Counted from the first letter of the stretch, positions 17,310-27,000 are shown. The stretch: 64,000 nt of DNA from an uncultured Shimia sp. (GCF_947493595.1 NZ_CANLRL010000007.1:124001-188000), one strand, 5' to 3'. Notes: generated from the letters alone by a model not told the origin. Numbers and translations: made by a program.

Positions 17310-19129
17310 TCCACCGTCACTGATTTCGCGAGATTGCGGGGTTGATCGACATCTGTGCCTTTTGCAATTGCAGTGTGATAGGCCAACAGCTGTGCGGGAA
17401 TGGCGTAAAGGATTGGCGACAGAATGTCAGAAACCTGAGGCATTTGAATAGACGCCCAGGTGCCTTCTGAACCTTGCGAAAGGCCAGTGGAATCCGTGAT
17501 CAACAGTACCTTGCCAGCCCGTGCCATGACCTCCTGCATATTGGAGATCGACTTGTCATAAAGCTCGTCGCGAGGCGCCAGAACTACAACGGGAACGTGT
17601 TGATCGACCAGCGCGATTGGGCCGTGTTTTAACTCGCCTGACGCGTAAGCTTCGGCGTGAATGTAACTGATTTCTTTAAGCTTCAGCGCGCCCTCCAAGG
17701 CAAGGGGGAACATGCGCCCCCGTCCGAGAAACAAAATGTCGCGTGCTTCGGCCAGCTTGGTCGCAATCTGGGCAATCTGGCCTTCAGATCCGAGGGCCTG
17801 ATTAACCAAGCCAGGCAACGCTCGTAAATCTGACAATCGGCTGTCCAGTGCCTCAGTGGTGAGCTTCTTGCGGTCACTTGCTGCCTTCAGTGCCAAGATC
17901 AAGAGAACAGTCAACTGGCACGTAAACGCTTTTGTCGACGCCACGCCAATTTCTGCCCCAGCCAAAATGGGCAAAGCAAGATCACTCTCCCGGGCAATTG
18001 AGCTTTCTGGCACGTTCACGACGGAAACGATTTTCTCTGCTTTTCCAGAGCAATAGCGCAACGCAGCAAGAGTATCGGCGGTTTCACCGGATTGAGAGAC
18101 AAACAATGCAACCGTGCCATCTGTGATTGGGGGTTCGCGATACCGGAACTCGGAGGCAACATCCACTTCCACGGGAATGCCGGCGATTTGTTCAAACCAG
18201 TATTTTGCAGTCAGGCAGGCGTAAGATGCGGTGCCGCAGGCCACCATCACCAGGCGCTGTACCTTGGCGAAGTCGAGGTCTCCGCCCGGCAAGGCAATTT
18301 TGGTGCCATCTTTGGGAAGGTAGTGGCGAATGGCTTCCCCCAGAACCGTAGGCTGTTCGGCAATCTCTTTTGCCATGAAGTGCTTGTGTCCACCTTTGTC
18401 GACCTGGGTTTGGTCGATGTTGATGGTTTTGCGCTCCCGTTGGACCTCGTTGCCCTCTAGATCGCGTATTGTGAGGCTGTGACGCGTTACAACCGCGCTG
18501 TCACCTTCTTCGAGGTAGGTGATCTGATCTGTGAGCGGTGATAACGCAATTGCGTCTGAACCTATGAACATTTCTCCGACACCATGGCCGATGGCCAATG
18601 GCGAGCCTTTCCGCGCGGCCACTATCAGGTCTTCTTCGCCCTCAAACAAGAACGCCAAAGCAAAGGCACCCTCGAGTTGAGAGACTGTTTTGAGCGCAGC
18701 GTCAACGGGTTGGAGGCCGGACTGTATGTGGGACTGTGCCAGCAGAGCGATGGTTTCCGTATCGGTCTCCGTCACAAAGGAAATGCCTTGCTTGGCGAGG
18801 TCTGTCCGCAGTTCACGGTAGTTTTCAACAATGCCGTTGTGAACCACGGCCACCGAGCCGGCCTGGTGCGGGTGAGCGTTGGTCACACTGGGTGCGCCAT
18901 GTGTTGCCCAGCGAGTGTGGCCAATGCCAGATTTTCCGAGCAACGGCTCATGTACCAACAAATCGGACAAGTTGACCAATTTACCCACCGCGCGGCGACG
19001 CTCCAACACGCCGGCATTGATGGTTGCGATACCGGCGCTGTCGTATCCACGATATTCAAGCCGTTTGAGCGCTTCAACCAGGATTGGCGCCACTTCGTGA
19101 TCACCAAGTACCCCAACAATTCCACACAT
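17306..19129 (-). CDS. glmS: Glutamine-fructose-6-phosphate aminotransferase (isomerising)
   Basis: A 607-residue two-domain enzyme. The N-terminal class II glutaminase starts MCGIVGVLGD, so Cys2 becomes the nucleophile after Met removal. Two SIS isomerase domains follow (about 290-600), ending in [11 protein letters not shown] as usual. It makes glucosamine-6-phosphate, the entry to UDP-GlcNAc for peptidoglycan and LPS. The start overlaps the glmU stop by one base. No glmS ribozyme or leader space is present. Confidence 0.97.
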   Translation of the reverse strand: MCGIVGVLGDHEVAPILVEALKRLEYRGYDSAGIATINAGVLERRRAVGKLVNLSDLLVHEPLLGKSGIGHTRWATHGAPSVTNAHPHQAGSVAVVHNGIVENYRELRTDLAKQGISFVTETDTETIALLAQSHIQSGLQPVDAALKTVSQLEGAFALAFLFEGEEDLIVAARKGSPLAIGHGVGEMFIGSDAIALSPLTDQITYLEEGDSAVVTRHSLTIRDLEGNEVQRERKTINIDQTQVDKGGHKHFMAKEIAEQPTVLGEAIRHYLPKDGTKIALPGGDLDFAKVQRLVMVACGTASYACLTAKYWFEQIAGIPVEVDVASEFRYREPPITDGTVALFVSQSGETADTLAALRYCSGKAEKIVSVVNVPESSIARESDLALPILAGAEIGVASTKAFTCQLTVLLILALKAASDRKKLTTEALDSRLSDLRALPGLVNQALGSEGQIAQIATKLAEARDILFLGRGRMFPLALEGALKLKEISYIHAEAYASGELKHGPIALVDQHVPVVVLAPRDELYDKSISNMQEVMARAGKVLLITDSTGLSQGSEGTWASIQMPQVSDILSPILYAIPAQLLAYHTAIAKGTDVDQPRNLAKSVTVE

Positions 19130-20484
19130 TATTTGTTCTCCAATGCGCGTTTTTGTTTTTTATTTTTTAACATTTCGAACAACTTTCGTGCGACGCCTAG
19201 TTTTGTTTGTTGGTCTGCACGCGCAATTGCCAGCGCAGCCTCAGGCACGTCTTTGGTGATGACAGAACCAGAGCCGGTCATCGCCTCATTGCCAACGGTC
19301 ACGGGGGCCACAAGCATGGTGTTTGACCCGATAAAGGCTTTGTCCCCAATGGTAGTGCGGTGTTTCATCACGCCATCATAGTTACACGTGATCGTCCCAG
19401 CACCGATGTTCGTGCAAGCTCCAAGAGTTGCGTCACCGATATAGGAAAGGTGGTTCACTTTGGTGCCTTCGCCAACTTGCGCATTTTTAACTTCAACAAA
19501 GTTGCCAACGTGCACATTTTCGGAGAGTTCAGCGCCTGGGCGGAGGCGCGCGTACGGGCCAACAACCGCGCCGCGCGAAACATGACACCCTTCTAGGTGT
19601 GAAAAGGCCCGGATACGCGTGCCAGATTCAACGGTTACGCCAGGGCCAAAATAGACATTTGGTTCAATCAGAGTGTCGCGACCAACGACGGTATCAAACG
19701 ACAGCATCACGGTGTCTGGTTGCTGAAGCGTCACCCCTAAGTCCATTAGGCACTGGCGCTCACGCGCCTGAAAAATAGCCTCAGCTTCTGCCAAATGGAT
19801 CCGAGAATTGATCCCTAGAGTTTCACTTTCGTCACATGCCACAGCCGTGACACCCAGGCCACGGTCGCGGGCCAGTCCGACAACATCTGTCAGGTAGTAT
19901 TCGCCCTGTGCATTGTTTGGAGTGATGTCATCAATCAGGGAGAACAGTGTTTCACGATCTGCCAGCATAACTCCTGAGTTGCAGAAAGTTACGGAACGCT
20001 CTTTTTCAGTCGCATCGGCGAACTCGACGATCCGATCCAGTTGATCTCCTGACATCATCAGACGACCGTACTTTCCTGGATCTGCCGCTTCAAACCCCAA
20101 GACAACCACAGCGTTTTGCGCCTTGGCAGCCACCATGGTTTCCAGTGTTTCGGCCCTGACAAAGGGCGTGTCACCAAACAGCACAATCACGTGGCCGTGA
20201 AAGTCTTCCAGTGCGTCACGGCAAGCGTCAACCGCATGGGCGGTGCCGTTTTGCTCTTTTTGCTCAACGACAACAGCGTCCTCGTCAAAATCCATAGCGG
20301 CGGACTGCACCGCGTCAAACCCGTGACCGGCCACAACCACAACCCGCTCCGGTGCCAATGTGGCTCCAGCCTGCATGGCGTGGACCAGCATAGGCGCATT
20401 GGCGATGGGGTGCAGAACCTTCGGCAGGTCAGAATTCATCCGTGTGCCTTTGCCTGCGGCCAGGATGACAAGTGCAATGCTCAT
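19129..20484 (-). CDS. glmU: Bifunctional N-acetylglucosamine-1-phosphate uridyltransferase / glucosamine-1-phosphate acetyltransferase
   Basis: A 451-residue protein of normal length. The N-terminal pyrophosphorylase has LAAGKGTRMNSDLPKVLHP at its start, and a left-handed beta-helix acetyltransferase domain (about 250-450) contains the hexapeptide repeats and NIGAGTITCNYDG. It catalyses the last two steps of UDP-GlcNAc synthesis, directly supplied by the GlmS product after GlmM. The operon order is glmU-glmS-alkD-like. Confidence 0.97.
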   Translation of the reverse strand: MSIALVILAAGKGTRMNSDLPKVLHPIANAPMLVHAMQAGATLAPERVVVVAGHGFDAVQSAAMDFDEDAVVVEQKEQNGTAHAVDACRDALEDFHGHVIVLFGDTPFVRAETLETMVAAKAQNAVVVLGFEAADPGKYGRLMMSGDQLDRIVEFADATEKERSVTFCNSGVMLADRETLFSLIDDITPNNAQGEYYLTDVVGLARDRGLGVTAVACDESETLGINSRIHLAEAEAIFQARERQCLMDLGVTLQQPDTVMLSFDTVVGRDTLIEPNVYFGPGVTVESGTRIRAFSHLEGCHVSRGAVVGPYARLRPGAELSENVHVGNFVEVKNAQVGEGTKVNHLSYIGDATLGACTNIGAGTITCNYDGVMKHRTTIGDKAFIGSNTMLVAPVTVGNEAMTGSGSVITKDVPEAALAIARADQQTKLGVARKLFEMLKNKKQKRALENK

Positions 20485-20618
20485 CTGATTTCTCTTTTAT
20501 TTCGATTGTCCCCGTTTTATCCGAGTGCAGGAAGGGTGCAAGGCCAAGGGCCATCAATTCAGGTTGCGCCCTGTAACAGCCGTGCGCGAGAACTCGCGCA
20601 GGCGGCAGGGAGCACGAC

Positions 20619-21293
20619 ATGAAGACCGTGGTTTTTGATTTAGACGGGACTCTGGCGGACACCAGCGGTGATTTGATCGCGGCCGCCAATGTTTGTTTCC
20701 GCGATATGGGGCATGGAGACGTTTTGTGTGTGGAGACCGACGCCGGCGTTGCCTTGCGCGGTGGGCGGCGGATGCTGGCCGAAGGGTTGACCCGGCTTGG
20801 CGCCATGGATGAGGCCGTGATCGCAAAATACTATCCGGTTCTATTAGAATCTTATAGCAGTGCAATTTCTGAACACACGACGATGTATAAAGGTGCCATG
20901 GACGCGGTTGAGGCATTGAAATCCCTCGGCTATGGCGTTGGGATTTGTACAAACAAACCCGAGGGATTGGCGGAGCAGCTTCTTCAAGCGTTGGGTGTTC
21001 GTGATGCCTTTGGCGCATTAGTCGGAGCAGACACGTTGCCCGTACGCAAACCTGATCCTCTGCCATTGATTGAAACGGCGAAGCGACTTAACGGCGATCC
21101 TGCGCAAACTTTGCTTGTTGGTGATAGTGATACCGACAGGAATACCGCCCGAGCTGCGGGGGTTCCGAGCGTGCTGGTGACGTTTGGACCAAGCGGTGAA
21201 GATATGGCGGCGTTGGAGCCTGAGGCGTTGTTGCATGACTACGAGGCTTTGCCACAAGTTGTGGCAGCGCTGATTGGGCGGAACCCTTCCTGA
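20619..21293 (+). CDS. gph: HAD-family phosphoglycolate phosphatase-like protein
   Basis: A 224-residue HAD phosphatase. Motif I is FDLDGTLADTSGD (6-18), motif II GICTNKP around 108-114, motif III K at VRKPDP and motif IV GDSDTD around 168-173. The cap domain and length match Gph, which hydrolyses 2-phosphoglycolate from DNA repair or oxygenation reactions. GGGAG lies 6 bases before the ATG. It is divergent from glmU, sharing a 134-bp promoter region. Related HAD phosphatases for other small phosphates remain possible. Confidence 0.8.
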   Translation: MKTVVFDLDGTLADTSGDLIAAANVCFRDMGHGDVLCVETDAGVALRGGRRMLAEGLTRLGAMDEAVIAKYYPVLLESYSSAISEHTTMYKGAMDAVEALKSLGYGVGICTNKPEGLAEQLLQALGVRDAFGALVGADTLPVRKPDPLPLIETAKRLNGDPAQTLLVGDSDTDRNTARAAGVPSVLVTFGPSGEDMAALEPEALLHDYEALPQVVAALIGRNPS

Positions 21294-21350
21294 TTTTCGT
21301 TGAGGCAGTTTGGTCAGCCCCCCCTGGACTAGGAAATTGAGAGCACCGAT

Positions 21351-22544
21351 ATGAGCGAGAAATTCACCGGAAACTTCACGCAGCAGGAGCCGATTTCCGA
21401 GGAGGCGATTAACGCGGCGGTTGCAGTCATGCGGAGTGGGAGATTGCACCGCTACAACCTGTCCGAGGGAGAACTAGGTGAGGTTTCGCAGCTTGAACAG
21501 GAGTTCGCAGTTTTGGTCGGGAGCAAATTTTGTTTGGCCGTAGCTTCTGGAGGCTATGCATTGGCCTGCGCTTTGCGTGCGTTGCAGGTGAACCCGGGAG
21601 ATCGTGTGTTGACCAATGCGTTTACCTTGGCGCCTGTGCCGGGGGCGATTGCCAGTGTTGGTGCGGTGCCTGTTTTTGTCGGCGTTACAGAAGGTCTTGT
21701 CATCGATCTAGATGACCTCGAGACCAAGGCGGATCAGGCCGATGTGCTGATGCTTTCTCATATGCGCGGGCATATTTGTGACATGGATGCCTTGATGGCT
21801 ATTTGTAACGCACACGGCATCAAAGTGATTGAAGATTGCGCGCATACAATGGGGGGGGGCTGGAAAGGGCTGGCATCGGGTCGCCATGGCGCCATGGCCT
21901 GCTATTCCACCCAGACCTACAAGCACATCAACTCGGGCGAGGGTGGGTTCCTGATCAGCGATGATGAGGAGTTGATGTCGCGGGCAGTCATGCTCTCCGG
22001 CAGCTATATGCTTTATGGACGGCATGGTGCGGCGCCATCAGCGGACGTTTTTGAGCGAGTTAAGTACCACACGCCCAATGTCTCTGGTCGCATGGATCAC
22101 TTGCGAGCGGCGATTTTGCGGCCTCAATTACGGGGCCTTGATGCTCAGGTAAACAAATGGAACGCGCGGCATGACATCTTGTTAGCTGGGCTATGTGACA
22201 CTCCCGGTCTAACAGTGGTTGAGCGGCCGGAAGCGGAGGCTTACGTCGGCAGTTCCATTCAATTCCTGCTGCTGGATTGGACAGAAACGCAAATTGGCGA
22301 GGCTTTGCACCGCTGTGCCGAGCGCGGTGTCGAGCTAAAGTGGTTTGGTGGCGCGGAGCCAGTGGCCTTCACGTCCCGCTACGACAGTTGGCGCTATGCG
22401 CCGTCTGAGGCGATGCCTGCAACCGACCGTATCCTAAAAGGTATTGTGGATATGCGCATCCCGCTGACGTTTTCCGAGGCAGACTGCGCATTGATTGCGC
22501 GCATCATTCGGTCGGAAGTCAGCGCGGTGTATCAAGCGGGCTGA
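21351..22544 (+). CDS. DegT/DnrJ/EryC1/StrS-family PLP aminotransferase
   Basis: A 397-residue aspartate-aminotransferase-fold enzyme of the nucleotide-sugar aminotransferase family. Visible are VASGGYALACALRAL (cofactor-phosphate region), VIEDCAHTMGG with the Asp that contacts the pyridine nitrogen, and STQTYKHINSGEGG, whose Lys forms the PLP Schiff base. Family members put an amino group on keto-sugars for surface glycans or antibiotics. It stands alone after gph with no sugar-nucleotide genes nearby, so the substrate is unknown. Confidence 0.85.
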   Translation: MSEKFTGNFTQQEPISEEAINAAVAVMRSGRLHRYNLSEGELGEVSQLEQEFAVLVGSKFCLAVASGGYALACALRALQVNPGDRVLTNAFTLAPVPGAIASVGAVPVFVGVTEGLVIDLDDLETKADQADVLMLSHMRGHICDMDALMAICNAHGIKVIEDCAHTMGGGWKGLASGRHGAMACYSTQTYKHINSGEGGFLISDDEELMSRAVMLSGSYMLYGRHGAAPSADVFERVKYHTPNVSGRMDHLRAAILRPQLRGLDAQVNKWNARHDILLAGLCDTPGLTVVERPEAEAYVGSSIQFLLLDWTETQIGEALHRCAERGVELKWFGGAEPVAFTSRYDSWRYAPSEAMPATDRILKGIVDMRIPLTFSEADCALIARIIRSEVSAVYQAG

Positions 22545-22551
22545 GGCAGCC

Positions 22552-22890
22552 TCAAAGTATGTCGAGCACAGCCTCAGGAGGGCGTCCCAAGGCAGCCTTT
22601 CCGTTGGCCAATACAATTGGGCGCTCTATCAGTTTCGGGTTCTGAGCCATCGCCGCCAACAAGGTGGCGTTATCATCGGACTTGGACAAACCCAATTCTT
22701 TGAATAAGGCCTCTTTCGGGCGCATCATGTCAATCACAGGCACGCCCAGTAGCACTTGCACTTCTCTGAGCTCTTGCAAGCTTGGGGCACCTTCTAGGTA
22801 ACGGCGCACCGTGACTTCGCCTTTGGCTTCAACCAGCTCGAGGGTTTGGCGTGATTTGGAACAGCGTGGGTTGTGCCAAATTGTGATCAT
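22552..22890 (-). CDS. ArsC/YffB-family thioredoxin-fold protein (arsenate reductase-like)
   Basis: A 112-residue glutaredoxin-fold protein. The active-site block is [10 protein letters not shown] with Cys10, and IERPIVL lies near residue 90, as in R773-type ArsC. Classic ArsC enzymes reduce arsenate with glutathione/glutaredoxin; many homologues in this position have no proven arsenate activity. It overlaps pyrD by 4 bp (ATGA) and is the last gene of a three-gene leftward operon. No ars regulator or efflux gene is near, so arsenic resistance is doubtful. Confidence 0.8.
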   Translation of the reverse strand: MITIWHNPRCSKSRQTLELVEAKGEVTVRRYLEGAPSLQELREVQVLLGVPVIDMMRPKEALFKELGLSKSDDNATLLAAMAQNPKLIERPIVLANGKAALGRPPEAVLDIL

Positions 22891-23954
22891 AGCCAGTCCT
22901 CTCGTTTGCTTCCAACTGCTTCTGCCACGTTGGTGAAGCCGTCTTTTTGCAGCCGTTTATCCAAGTCCCGAATAATGGTCTCTGCCAAGGAGAACCCGCC
23001 ATAGACCAAGGCTGTATAGAGCTGCACCGCGCTCGCACCGGCGCAGATTTTTGCGTAGGCTTGCTCGGCAGAGCCGACGCCTCCAACGCCGACCAGTGGA
23101 ATTGAGCCGTCGGTGAGCTTGGACAGCTGCGCCAGAACCCGAGTGGATTTCTCAAACAGTGGAGCGCCAGACAGGCCACCCGCCTGATCTTTGTCCGCAC
23201 TTTGCAGCCCTTCGCGGGACAGCGTTGTATTGGTGGCAATGATGGCATCCAACTGGCTTTCCGCTGCCACTTCCGCAATTTCTGCCAGTTCGTCGTGGGT
23301 CAGATCTGGCGCGATCTTCAGGAAAACCGGGATCTTGCGATCAAGATTGTTCCGTGTTTCCATCACGCCAGCCAGGAGCGCGGACAGGGCGGCTTTGCCC
23401 TGCAAGTCACGCAGTTTCTCGGTGTTGGGCGAGCTGACGTTGACGGTGGCAAAATCTATATGAGCGCCGCAACACGCCAACACGCGCGCGAAGTCTTCGG
23501 CGCGGTTGTCGCTGTCCTTGTTGGCCCCGAGGTTGAGGCCAATCACTGCATTGCGTGGGCGTTGCGTAAGGCGAGTGCCAATGGCCTCCATGCCGTCGTT
23601 GTTAAAGCCAAAGCGGTTGATGGCGGCTTTGTCTTCGGACAACCGAAACAGGCGGGGTTTTGGGTTGCCCGGTTGAGGTCGGGGTGTCGCGGCGCCAACT
23701 TCTACAAAGCCGAAGCCGGATTTGGCAAGCGCATCCAACGCGGTGGCGTTTTTGTCAAACCCCGCAGCCAGCCCAACAGGGTTGGGCAGATCGAGGCCTG
23801 CGAGCGTGGTTTTGAGGCGCGGCGAGGTGATTTCGCCCGGCGCGTTGCCCATACCCATTTCCAAAGCCTTCAGAGCTATGCCGTGGGATTTTTCCGGGTC
23901 CATATTGCGCAGGACATTCATGCCCACGGCTTCGAGGCTGCGTTTTAGGCTCAT
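22887..23954 (-). CDS. pyrD: Dihydroorotate dehydrogenase (quinone), class 2
   Basis: A 355-residue flavoenzyme. The N-terminal helices for membrane/quinone contact are followed by the FMN barrel with [28 protein letters not shown] and [11 protein letters not shown]. The catalytic Ser of class 2 enzymes lies in [14 protein letters not shown]. It oxidises dihydroorotate to orotate in pyrimidine synthesis at the inner membrane, passing electrons to ubiquinone. It overlaps both neighbours by 4 bp, so DUF952-pyrD-arsC-like are translationally coupled. Confidence 0.95.
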   Translation of the reverse strand: MSLKRSLEAVGMNVLRNMDPEKSHGIALKALEMGMGNAPGEITSPRLKTTLAGLDLPNPVGLAAGFDKNATALDALAKSGFGFVEVGAATPRPQPGNPKPRLFRLSEDKAAINRFGFNNDGMEAIGTRLTQRPRNAVIGLNLGANKDSDNRAEDFARVLACCGAHIDFATVNVSSPNTEKLRDLQGKAALSALLAGVMETRNNLDRKIPVFLKIAPDLTHDELAEIAEVAAESQLDAIIATNTTLSREGLQSADKDQAGGLSGAPLFEKSTRVLAQLSKLTDGSIPLVGVGGVGSAEQAYAKICAGASAVQLYTALVYGGFSLAETIIRDLDKRLQKDGFTNVAEAVGSKREDWL

Positions 23955-24292
23955 GACAATACTCCGGCTGGGAATTCATGCTTGCCGTCGACAAGCGGCA
24001 GAGGTTGCGCCCAAGTGACATCACTCAGGCGAAGCTCGCGGTACAAATGCGGGAATTCCGCACCGCCCCGTGAGACCTCCCATTTCAAATCACTGCCCAA
24101 CCGGTCGCATTCACAGGCCAGCAGGAAAAGGTTTTCCTCGCCTGCAAAGTGTTTTGCGGCAGTCTCGGCAGCTTGCTCAGCCGTGGAGAAGTGTACGTAG
24201 CCATCGGCCACATCAACAGGCGCGCCTACGGAGTGCCCTTCGGCTCGCAGCGCCGCCCATTCTTCGGAGCGGAATATCTTGAAGATCAGCAT
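23951..24292 (-). CDS. DUF952 family protein
   Basis: A 113-residue protein matching the DUF952 pattern: it starts [11 protein letters not shown], has the [24 protein letters not shown] block with the conserved HFS, and ends with an LPLVDG...FPAG region. Its biochemical role is not known. The ATG at 24292 was chosen because the fold starts there; an upstream in-frame ATG at 24331 adds 13 residues without a ribosome site. First gene of the pyrD operon (4-bp overlap). Confidence 0.8.
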   Translation of the reverse strand: MLIFKIFRSEEWAALRAEGHSVGAPVDVADGYVHFSTAEQAAETAAKHFAGEENLFLLACECDRLGSDLKWEVSRGGAEFPHLYRELRLSDVTWAQPLPLVDGKHEFPAGVLS

Positions 24293-24414
24293 GAGCTGCT
24301 CATGCAACGGACTCGGCGCAAGGTCAAGCATGACAGGAATTGTTAAATCTTTGACATTTGAGCCGATTAAACGGCACGATATTGACTGAACGATAAAAAG
24401 AGAGGGGATTCTCC

Positions 24415-25974
24415 ATGATTACTCGACTGATGACAGGGGCGGCAGCACTGGCCGTAACAGCCGGAATGGCCGCAGCGGACTACACGCTGACGATTTTGCA
24501 CACCAATGATTTTCACGCCCGTTTTGAGCCCATCTCCAAATACGACTCCGGTTGTAGCGAAGACTCCAACGCTGAAGGCAAGTGCTTTGGCGGTTCCGCG
24601 CGTCTCGTGACAGCGCTGGCGGATGCGCGTGCGCGTTCCAACAACTCGATCCTCGTGGATGGCGGTGACCAATTTCAGGGCACACTGTTCTACACATACT
24701 ATAAGGGCAAGCTTGCCGCGGAGATGATGAACAAGCTTGGCTACGACGGCATGACCGTGGGCAACCACGAGTTTGACGATGGCCCGGAAGTGCTGCGTGG
24801 CTTTATGGACGCAGTTGATTTTCCTGTGCTGATGTCCAACGCTGATTTTTCCGGTGAAGAGCTGCTGGCAGACAAGCTGCTGAAATCAACCGTGATCGAA
24901 CGTGGTGGCGAGAAGATTGGCCTAATTGGCCTGACGCCACAGGACACCGATGAGTTGGCCAGCCCCGGTCCAAACGTGATCTTCACTGACCCTTCCGAGG
25001 CAGTTCAGGGTGAAGTTGATAAACTGACTGAAATGGGTGTGAATAAAATCATCGTGTTGAGTCACTCTGGTTATGGTGTCGATCAAAAGGTTGCGGCCAA
25101 CACCACGGGTGTAGATGTAATCGTGGGTGGCCATACCAACACGCTGCTGTCCAACACGTCTGATCGCGCGGAAGGTCCATATCCAACCATGGTTGGCTCT
25201 ACGGCGATTGTGTCTGCTTACGCTTACGGCAAATTCCTTGGCGAGTTGAATGTGACCTTCAACGACGCAGGCGAGATTGTTGAAGCGGCCGGTGAGCCGA
25301 TCATCATGGATGCGGCTGTAGCGGAAGACGAAGCCACTAAGGCGCGCATTGCGGAGGCGGCCGCTCCACTGGATGAAATCCGCAACCGTGTTGTTGCCGA
25401 GGCTGCGGAAGCGATTGATGGTGAGCGTGGGTCTTGCCGTGCCGGCGAATGCACCATGGGCAATCTGATTGCCGATGCGATGCTGGATCGTGTGAAAGAC
25501 CAAGGTGTGCAAGTTGCCATACAAAACGGGGGCGGTATCCGTGCCTCCATTGATGCAGGTGAAGTGACTATGGGCGAGGTGCTGACCGTGCTGCCGTTCC
25601 AGAACACACTGTCAACTTTCCAAGTCACCGGCGAAACTCTTGTTGCTGCGTTGGAAAATGGCGTGAGCCAGCACGAAGAAGGTGCCGGTCGTTTCCCACA
25701 AGTTGCGGGCATGTCATATGCCTTTGATGCGAGCAAAGAGGCCGGTAGTCGTGTGAGCGACGTGATGGTTGGCGGCGAGCCAATTGACGCAGGTGAGCTC
25801 TACAGCGTGGTGTCCAACAACTACGTGCGTAATGGCGGTGACGGCTACAAAATGTTCCGCGATGCGCAGAACGCCTATGACTATGGCCCGGATCTGGCCG
25901 ATGTAACTGCTGAGTATCTGGCGGCGAAAGGCCCGTTCAAGCCGTACCTGGATGGTCGCATCACCATGAAGTAA
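24415..25974 (+). CDS. Periplasmic 5'-nucleotidase / cyclic phosphodiesterase (UshA-like)
   Basis: A 519-residue exported metallophosphoesterase. The signal peptide ITRLMTGAAALAVTAGMAAAD is followed by the calcineurin-like domain with LHTNDFHARFEP, VDGGDQF, GNHEFDDG, SHSGYG and GGHTN, which supply the two-metal site. The C-terminal 5'-nucleotidase domain carries QNGGGIRASI and the YSVVSNNYVRNGGDGY nucleoside-binding loop. It releases nucleosides and phosphate from external nucleotides. GAGGGG precedes the ATG, and an intrinsic terminator follows 23 bases after the stop. Confidence 0.92.
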   Translation: MITRLMTGAAALAVTAGMAAADYTLTILHTNDFHARFEPISKYDSGCSEDSNAEGKCFGGSARLVTALADARARSNNSILVDGGDQFQGTLFYTYYKGKLAAEMMNKLGYDGMTVGNHEFDDGPEVLRGFMDAVDFPVLMSNADFSGEELLADKLLKSTVIERGGEKIGLIGLTPQDTDELASPGPNVIFTDPSEAVQGEVDKLTEMGVNKIIVLSHSGYGVDQKVAANTTGVDVIVGGHTNTLLSNTSDRAEGPYPTMVGSTAIVSAYAYGKFLGELNVTFNDAGEIVEAAGEPIIMDAAVAEDEATKARIAEAAAPLDEIRNRVVAEAAEAIDGERGSCRAGECTMGNLIADAMLDRVKDQGVQVAIQNGGGIRASIDAGEVTMGEVLTVLPFQNTLSTFQVTGETLVAALENGVSQHEEGAGRFPQVAGMSYAFDASKEAGSRVSDVMVGGEPIDAGELYSVVSNNYVRNGGDGYKMFRDAQNAYDYGPDLADVTAEYLAAKGPFKPYLDGRITMK

Positions 25975-25997
25975 TTCGTCTGACTTGACGATCTATG

Positions 25998-26029
25998 CCC
26001 TCGCTAGGAAACTGGCGGGGGTTTTTTTT
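25998..26029 (+). terminator. Intrinsic terminator of the nucleotidase gene
   Basis: A 7-bp stem with one wobble (arms 25998-26004 and 26015-26021) is followed directly by eight T (26022-26029). It ends 9 bases before the DUF1992 start, so the DUF1992-SRAP pair may rely on readthrough. Confidence 0.85.
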
Positions 26030-26038
26030 GAGGCAGTC

Positions 26039-26344
26039 ATGGACCATCCCCTAATCGATCTGATTAACCAAAAAATCCGCGACGCGGAAAAGGCCGGTGA
26101 TTTTGACAACCTTGAGGGGGCGGGCAAGCCCCTGAAACAAGAAGAAGATCCCGAAAATGCGCTGTTAAACCGATTGGTAAAAGAGGCGGGAGGGGTGCCA
26201 GAGTTCGTGTCCTTGTCGCGGGAGCTGGCAAAACTGCGGGAAGAGTTGCGAGAAACTGGAGATCGGACACGGCGGCAAGAGATCATGAAAGAGATGTCAA
26301 TGATGGACGCCAGGATCGAGCTGGCGCGGAAGGCCCATCGCTGA
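26039..26344 (+). CDS. DUF1992 (DnaJ-homologue subfamily C member 28 domain) protein
   Basis: A 101-residue protein beginning MDHPLIDLINQKIRDAEKAG and containing FDNLEGAGKPL, the hallmark of DUF1992; the C-terminal half is a charged helix. The function is unknown in bacteria. The ATG at 26039 fits the domain start; a longer open frame would run through the terminator upstream. Its TGA overlaps the ATG of the SRAP gene (TGATG), so the two are coupled. Confidence 0.85.
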   Translation: MDHPLIDLINQKIRDAEKAGDFDNLEGAGKPLKQEEDPENALLNRLVKEAGGVPEFVSLSRELAKLREELRETGDRTRRQEIMKEMSMMDARIELARKAHR

Positions 26345-27000
26345 TGTGCGGACGGTTTGCGATCACCTTGCCGACCGATGCGATGGCGCAGTTGTTTGCG
26401 GCCACACCTGCCAACAACCTGCCTGAAGTGCCCAACTTCAATGTTTGCCCCACCAATCAGATCCATGTGGTGTTGGGGGAAGGGGAAGCGGCGCGGCGGT
26501 TGGTGTCGATGCGCTGGGGCTTTATCCCGCATTGGTACAAAACGGCCACGGACGGGCCATTGCTGATCAATGCGCGCGCGGAGACTTTGGCGGAAAAGCC
26601 TGCGTTTCGAAACGCCTGTCGGGAGCGGCGGTGCCTGATTCCGGTGACTGGGTTTTACGAGTGGACCAAGGACAGCGAAGGCCTGCGTTGGCCGTGGTAC
26701 ATTTCTGCGGGCGCGCCCTTGGCGTTGGCTGGGGTGTGGCAAGAGTGGGCACAGGGCGACGAGGCCATGAGCACCTGCGCGATAGTGACCACCGCTGCCA
26801 ACGAAGCCATGTCTCAAGTCCACCACCGGATGCCTGTTGTGATTGACGAGGAAAATTGGGGATTGTGGCTTGGCGAACAGGGGCACGGGGCGGCCACTCT
26901 GATGAAGGCGGCGGATGAAGATCTCCTGTCTTTTCATCAGGTTGATCGCGCGGTGAACTCCAATCGTGCGGCGGGGCCTGAGTTGATCGATCCGATCTAG
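26344..27000 (+). CDS. SOS response-associated peptidase / abasic-site shield protein (SRAP, YedK/HMCES)
   Basis: A 218-residue SRAP protein starting MCGRFAITL: after Met removal Cys2 forms the thiazolidine crosslink with abasic sites in single-stranded DNA. Other conserved pieces are NARAETLAEKPAFR, RRCLIPVTGFYEW with the catalytic Glu, and VHHRMPV with the conserved His. Length is standard. Known homologues shield abasic sites during replication. It is coupled to the DUF1992 gene by a one-base stop/start overlap. Confidence 0.93.
   Translation: MCGRFAITLPTDAMAQLFAATPANNLPEVPNFNVCPTNQIHVVLGEGEAARRLVSMRWGFIPHWYKTATDGPLLINARAETLAEKPAFRNACRERRCLIPVTGFYEWTKDSEGLRWPWYISAGAPLALAGVWQEWAQGDEAMSTCAIVTTAANEAMSQVHHRMPVVIDEENWGLWLGEQGHGAATLMKAADEDLLSFHQVDRAVNSNRAAGPELIDPI

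Noticed and set aside
17306..20618. glmS ribozyme or metabolite riboswitch before glmU-glmS
   Set aside because: glmS starts inside the glmU stop, leaving no leader, and the 134-bp region before glmU shows no recognisable riboswitch core.
22552..22890. Arsenic resistance locus
   Set aside because: Only a single ArsC/YffB-like gene coupled to pyrD is present, with no arsR, arsB or acr3 nearby.
24351..24383. TTGACA upstream of the UshA-like gene as a promoter
   Set aside because: The only nearby -10-like hexamer (GATATT) is 21 bp away, too far for a normal sigma-70 promoter.
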